Positions 50,529 through 53,594 of a stretch of 53,594 bases of DNA are shown piece by piece (position 1 is the stretch's first letter; each line of letters starts with the position of its first letter). The translations under genes and the position numbers were made by a program. The DNA is taken from assembly GCA_003134555.1 (NCBI GenBank), contig PLBO01000091.1:1-53594 (forward strand). Reading direction: 5' to 3'. This stretch comes from Actinomycetota bacterium (GTDB taxonomy: Bacteria > Actinomycetota > Acidimicrobiia > IMCC26256 > PALSA-610). The notes below the pieces were generated by a model, which was not told where the DNA came from, ran no database searches, and saw only the letters and a program-made list of their open reading frames with translations.

Positions 50529-51506
50529 TCAGTCGCCGAACAACGCGCGGGCGCAACTCCGGAAGCGCGCGACGTCGACGCCGAGCGCGACGCGCCAAGG
50601 CGCGAAGCCCTCGGGCGACGACTGGGTCGATCCGTCGAGCGCGGCGAAGTAGGGCGCGCGGAAGTCGACGACGGTCGTACCCCAAGCTGCGTCGCCGCCG
50701 CAGTCGACCGCGAGCGGCAGCACGGGCGCGTTCTCGACGATCTCCGGAACCGCGGCCGCGAGCACCGCGAGCAGGTCGTGGCACGGCGTGTCGGGAGCCG
50801 TGAACGTCGATCCGAACTCGCGATAGAAACGCAGAGGTGCGTCGAGGAAGGTCGCGGCCGCGTTGCGATGCTCGGCGAGCAGAGCAAACTCGCTCGGGCG
50901 AAGGGTGGCGGTGAGCGACACGTCGAGGCCGACCAGCAGCGGCGGCTTCGCCCACGGCGCGACGACCGTCCGCTGCGCGGCGACGGGGTCGTGCGCGACG
51001 TTGGCCTCGCCCGCCGGCAACGCGTTTCCCGCGCGGCGGGCGGAGCCGCCCATCACCACGAGCTCGTCGATCTCGCGCGCGAACTCGGAGTGATCCTCTA
51101 CCACGACGCCGACATTGGTGAGCGGGCCGAGCGTTACCAGCGTCAGCTCACCCGGACGCTCGCGCGCGAGCCGCGCGAGCAAAGAAAATGCGGTCTCCTC
51201 GACGGCCCGGGTCGGTGCTTCGGGTCCGGCGGCGTTGCCGAGGCCGTCGTCGCCGTGAATGAACGTCGCCGGCCGCAGATCGGGTGCCGGTGGCAGAGGA
51301 CGACTGGCACCGATGGCAACGGGAACGTCGTCGCGGCCGGCCGCGTGCACGACGCGCAGCACGTTCGCGGTCGCGTTCTCGACGGCGACGTTGCCCCACA
51401 CGACCGTGATCGCAACGACGTCGAGTGCCGGATCCGTGAGTGCCCACCAGAGCGCGACTGCGTCGTCGACACCGCCGTCGGTGTCGATCACCACCGGCCG
51501 GGTCAC
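50529..51506 (-). CDS. Nucleoside hydrolase (IUNH family)
   Basis: 325 residues from GTG 51504-51506. Ca-binding motif IDTDGGVDDAVAL (Asp8, 10, 14, 15), TLGPLTNVGVV, VVMGGSARRAGN, EANVAHDPVAA and the late Asp in CHDLLAVLAA. It cleaves the N-glycosidic bond of ribonucleosides to base and ribose. Lies 12 bp after the phosphoribosyltransferase stop on the same strand. Confidence 0.92.
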   Translation of the reverse strand: MTRPVVIDTDGGVDDAVALWWALTDPALDVVAITVVWGNVAVENATANVLRVVHAAGRDDVPVAIGASRPLPPAPDLRPATFIHGDDGLGNAAGPEAPTRAVEETAFSLLARLARERPGELTLVTLGPLTNVGVVVEDHSEFAREIDELVVMGGSARRAGNALPAGEANVAHDPVAAQRTVVAPWAKPPLLVGLDVSLTATLRPSEFALLAEHRNAAATFLDAPLRFYREFGSTFTAPDTPCHDLLAVLAAAVPEIVENAPVLPLAVDCGGDAAWGTTVVDFRAPYFAALDGSTQSSPEGFAPWRVALGVDVARFRSCARALFGD

Positions 51507-51518
51507 AGAGGTCGGGCC

Positions 51519-52079
51519 TCAGGCGTCGCGATTGACGACCGACACGACCGGGTCCTGGCACGACCACGGGAAGTTGATCCACCGCTCCGTGTGCGCCCAG
51601 ACGTATTCCGGCACGATGATCGACCAGGGCTTGTGGTACAGCACCGCGCAGCGCGCTTCGGCGACGTGCTCCGAGATCTCCTTGCGCACGAGCTCGAGCG
51701 TCTTGCCTGTGTCGGCGACGTCGTCGGCGATGAGCACGCGCATTCCGCGGATGTCGACGAAGTCGAGTGTGGGCGGGAGCACGACGGGAACGTCGAGTCG
51801 TTCGTCGACACTCGTGTAGAACTCGACGTTCATCGCAAAGCAGTTCTTCACGGCGAGTGCATACGCGAGCGCGCCCGCGACGGTGAGACCGCCGCGTGCG
51901 ATTGCGAGCACGACGTCGGGTCGGAACCCGTCGGCCGCGATCTCGGTGGCAAGCCCGCGCGTCGCGCGGCCGAAGCGCTCCCACGTGAGGACTTCACGTT
52001 CGTGCTCGGCCGTGTCGTCGCCGGCTCGGTCGCTCTGGTCGGTCCGGTCGGTCAGGTCGATCTCGGCCACGGCCACCAC
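51519..52079 (-). CDS. Purine phosphoribosyltransferase (xanthine/hypoxanthine/guanine type)
   Basis: 186 residues from GTG 52077-52079 (downstream GTGs are alternatives). PRPP-binding motif VLIADDVADTGKTLELV preceded by VLAIARGGLTVAG, with WINFPW near the C-terminus, as in actinobacterial Gpt-like enzymes. It would salvage free bases to nucleotides, the reverse direction of the surrounding catabolism. Starts 15 bp from the divergent AMP nucleosidase start. Confidence 0.85.
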   Translation of the reverse strand: MVAVAEIDLTDRTDQSDRAGDDTAEHEREVLTWERFGRATRGLATEIAADGFRPDVVLAIARGGLTVAGALAYALAVKNCFAMNVEFYTSVDERLDVPVVLPPTLDFVDIRGMRVLIADDVADTGKTLELVRKEISEHVAEARCAVLYHKPWSIIVPEYVWAHTERWINFPWSCQDPVVSVVNRDA

Positions 52080-52094
52080 GCTAGCGAGGTCTAG

Positions 52095-53276
52095 ATGATC
52101 GAACGTGCCATCGACGGGAGCGCGATCGACCGGACGCAACTCCGCGCCGCGGTAACCGAGCTCTGCGACGCCCTCGAAGCGATCGATGCCGACGGCTGGT
52201 ACTCGGTCATCGAGGTCGTCCGGCCGTGGTCGAGGCACAACCCGCACATGACCGGCGAGTTCGCGCGGCCGCGCACCATTCGCTGGTACCTCGAGCGGGA
52301 GCTCGGGGCGCTTCTGGAACTGGGCGCGACGATCACGGTTCGCGCCTCGCGTCGCGCGACGCCCCTCGACGACCCCGCGCTCCTGCGCGCGCTCGACGAG
52401 GTCGCGTGGGAGATGCGGGCGAAGAAGCTCTTCCTCTTCGCCCCCGAGCGCATGGCGCTGTCGATGGAGCGACTCGCGCACTACTGCGGTACTCCCGCCG
52501 AGTCCTTCCAGCGCTACGTGCTCTTCACCAACTACGCCATGCACATCGAGGAGTTCCGAGCCCGGTTCCCGGATGCCGAAGGCCCGGAGCACCCCGACGT
52601 GCAAATGCCGGCGTGGCACCACCGCACGCCCGACCAGGACGGAGTGTCGATCGTCGACATCGGGGTCGGTCCCTCGAACGCCAAGACGGTGACCGACCAC
52701 CTCGCCGTTCTCCGGCCTGACGCGATGCTGATGATCGGCCACTGCGCGGGCCTGCGCAATCACCAGGACATCGGCGACTACGTGCTCGCGACCGCTTATC
52801 TCCGCGACGATCGGATCCTCGACCACGCGTTGCCGACCACGATCCCCGTGATCCCGAATCACCGCCTGAACTCGTACCTCCTGAACGCGCTCGACGGGCA
52901 TGAGGCCCGCTACCGGATCGGCACCGTGCTCACGACCGCGAACCGGAATTGGGAGCTCGAGATCGAAGCGATGGAGCACACGTTCGAGCAGTCGCGCGCC
53001 GTCGCCGTCGACATGGAATCGGCGACCATCGCCACGAACGGCTTTCGATACCGCATCCCGAGCGCGACCCTGCTGTGCATCTCCGACAAGCCGCTGCACG
53101 GCGCGCCGAAGCTGGCGGAGCAGGCCAAACGCTTCTACGACGCGAGCCGGCGCGCCCACCTCGAGATCACGCTCGAGTGCATCGACCGCGTCCGTCGCGA
53201 ACACCCCGCCGGCATCCCGAACGCCGACATCCGGAGCCCGGGCGAGCCGCTCTTCGGCGCGCCCGCCGTCGAGTAG
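52095..53276 (+). CDS. amn: AMP nucleosidase
   Basis: 393 residues from ATG 52095. Motifs MHIEEF, SIVDIGVGPSNAKTVTDHLA, MLMIGHCAGLRNHQDIGDYV and AVAVDMESATIATNG with CISDKPLHG match Amn and other nucleosidase/phosphorylase folds. It splits AMP to adenine and ribose 5-phosphate; adenine then goes to the adenine deaminase. About 90 residues shorter than E. coli Amn, mainly in the N-terminal regulatory half. The next gene starts 14 bp after its stop. Confidence 0.92.
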   Translation: MIERAIDGSAIDRTQLRAAVTELCDALEAIDADGWYSVIEVVRPWSRHNPHMTGEFARPRTIRWYLERELGALLELGATITVRASRRATPLDDPALLRALDEVAWEMRAKKLFLFAPERMALSMERLAHYCGTPAESFQRYVLFTNYAMHIEEFRARFPDAEGPEHPDVQMPAWHHRTPDQDGVSIVDIGVGPSNAKTVTDHLAVLRPDAMLMIGHCAGLRNHQDIGDYVLATAYLRDDRILDHALPTTIPVIPNHRLNSYLLNALDGHEARYRIGTVLTTANRNWELEIEAMEHTFEQSRAVAVDMESATIATNGFRYRIPSATLLCISDKPLHGAPKLAEQAKRFYDASRRAHLEITLECIDRVRREHPAGIPNADIRSPGEPLFGAPAVE

Positions 53277-53290
53277 GAGACCGGTCGCCC

Positions 53291-53594
53291 GTGGCTCGTC
53301 ATGTGAGGTTGCGCGAATTGCTCGTGGGTGTCGAGGGCCTCGCGTTGCTTCGCCATCTCTACGACGGAACCGACGACGACGCCGATCGTCGCCTCGCGGA
53401 GGTCCGAGTGCTCCTCGACGACGAAGCCTTCTCGAGTGGCGAGCTGACGAGTGAGGCCGACCCGCGAGCCGGCTACACATCGTGGGCATCGAGCTACGAC
53501 GATCCCGGCAACCCGGTCATCGCGCTGGAGGAGCCGGCGGTCCGGTCGCTCGTCGATCCCCTGCCGACCGGCCGCGCGCTCGACGCCGCGTGCG
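53291..53594 (+). CDS. SAM-dependent methyltransferase, N-terminal part (cut by window edge)
   Basis: GTG 53291 preceded by TAGGAG. About 101 codons to the window end. The segment YTSWASSYDDPGNPVIALEE leading to GRALDAAC is the usual start of a class I methyltransferase (the LDAACGTG motif is cut). A helical N-terminus of about 50 residues precedes it. Substrate unknown. Probably transcribed with amn. Confidence 0.7.
   Translation, partial: MARHVRLRELLVGVEGLALLRHLYDGTDDDADRRLAEVRVLLDDEAFSSGELTSEADPRAGYTSWASSYDDPGNPVIALEEPAVRSLVDPLPTGRALDAAC

Noticed and set aside
20162-53276. Genomic island or mobile element carrying the purine cluster
   Set aside because: No integrase, transposase, tRNA flank or terminal repeat is visible, and codon use looks the same as in the left part.

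Overview
The window comes from a high-GC actinobacterium. Evidence: two WhiB-family Fe-S regulators back to back, a giant SARP/BTAD-AAA regulator, an actinobacterial 'FLTNHA' winged-helix protein, an LLM (F420/flavin) oxidoreductase, many GTG starts, strong G/C at third codon positions and many genes with no visible Shine-Dalgarno. An acidimicrobial-type lineage is my guess, not a demonstration. I see no transposase, integrase, rRNA, tRNA or CRISPR array.

Left part (1-20000), regulatory and cell-surface genes: a truncated secreted GH16 glucanase with a small sigma-70 factor upstream; a divergent whiB pair; a 1168-residue SARP-type ATPase regulator; a plus-strand run of two response regulators, a subtilisin-like protease with a Trp-rich repeat tail, an overlapping membrane histidine kinase and a degenerate ParA/TadZ-like ATPase; a TetR/P450 divergent pair with an inverted repeat between them; a periplasmic-binding-protein homologue without signal peptide; small hypotheticals; and a sortase next to an ice-binding-like (DUF3494) surface protein that ends in a sorting signal.

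Right part (20162-53276), a dense purine/pyrimidine catabolism supercluster. A minus-strand operon (27646 to 20162) encodes a three-subunit xanthine dehydrogenase, an M20 carbamoylase/allantoate amidohydrolase, an N-carbamoyl-D-amino-acid hydrolase, a 2OG-Fe(II) oxygenase and a ModA molybdate-binding protein, nearly all joined by 4-base ATGA/GTGA overlaps. Around it lie a DUF77 thiamine-binding-type protein, a hydantoinase/dihydropyrimidinase, a YheO-type regulator, two amidohydrolases (one 8-oxoguanine deaminase-like), two further Fe(II)/2OG dioxygenases, a GH30 lipoprotein and an NMT1/THI5-type ABC importer. A second minus-strand run (49325 to 40827) encodes a fused XdhD-type xanthine dehydrogenase, an SsnA-type aminohydrolase, an LLM oxidoreductase, an adenosine deaminase, a Rieske oxygenase and adenine deaminase. 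The cluster ends with a YgeX-like diaminopropionate ammonia-lyase, nucleoside hydrolase, purine phosphoribosyltransferase and AMP nucleosidase, and then a truncated methyltransferase.

How it may work: nucleotides and nucleosides are stripped to bases (Amn, nucleoside hydrolase, adenosine deaminases), deaminated (adenine and 8-oxoguanine deaminases) and oxidised by molybdenum hydroxylases, with molybdate uptake tied to the operon. No uricase is visible. The XdhD, SsnA, HyuA and YgeX homologues recall the E. coli/gut-bacterial uric-acid cluster, here combined with several oxygenases. Four copies of a 17-bp imperfect palindrome ending in TGTTGAA lie in the intergenic regions that control these units, suggesting one regulon.
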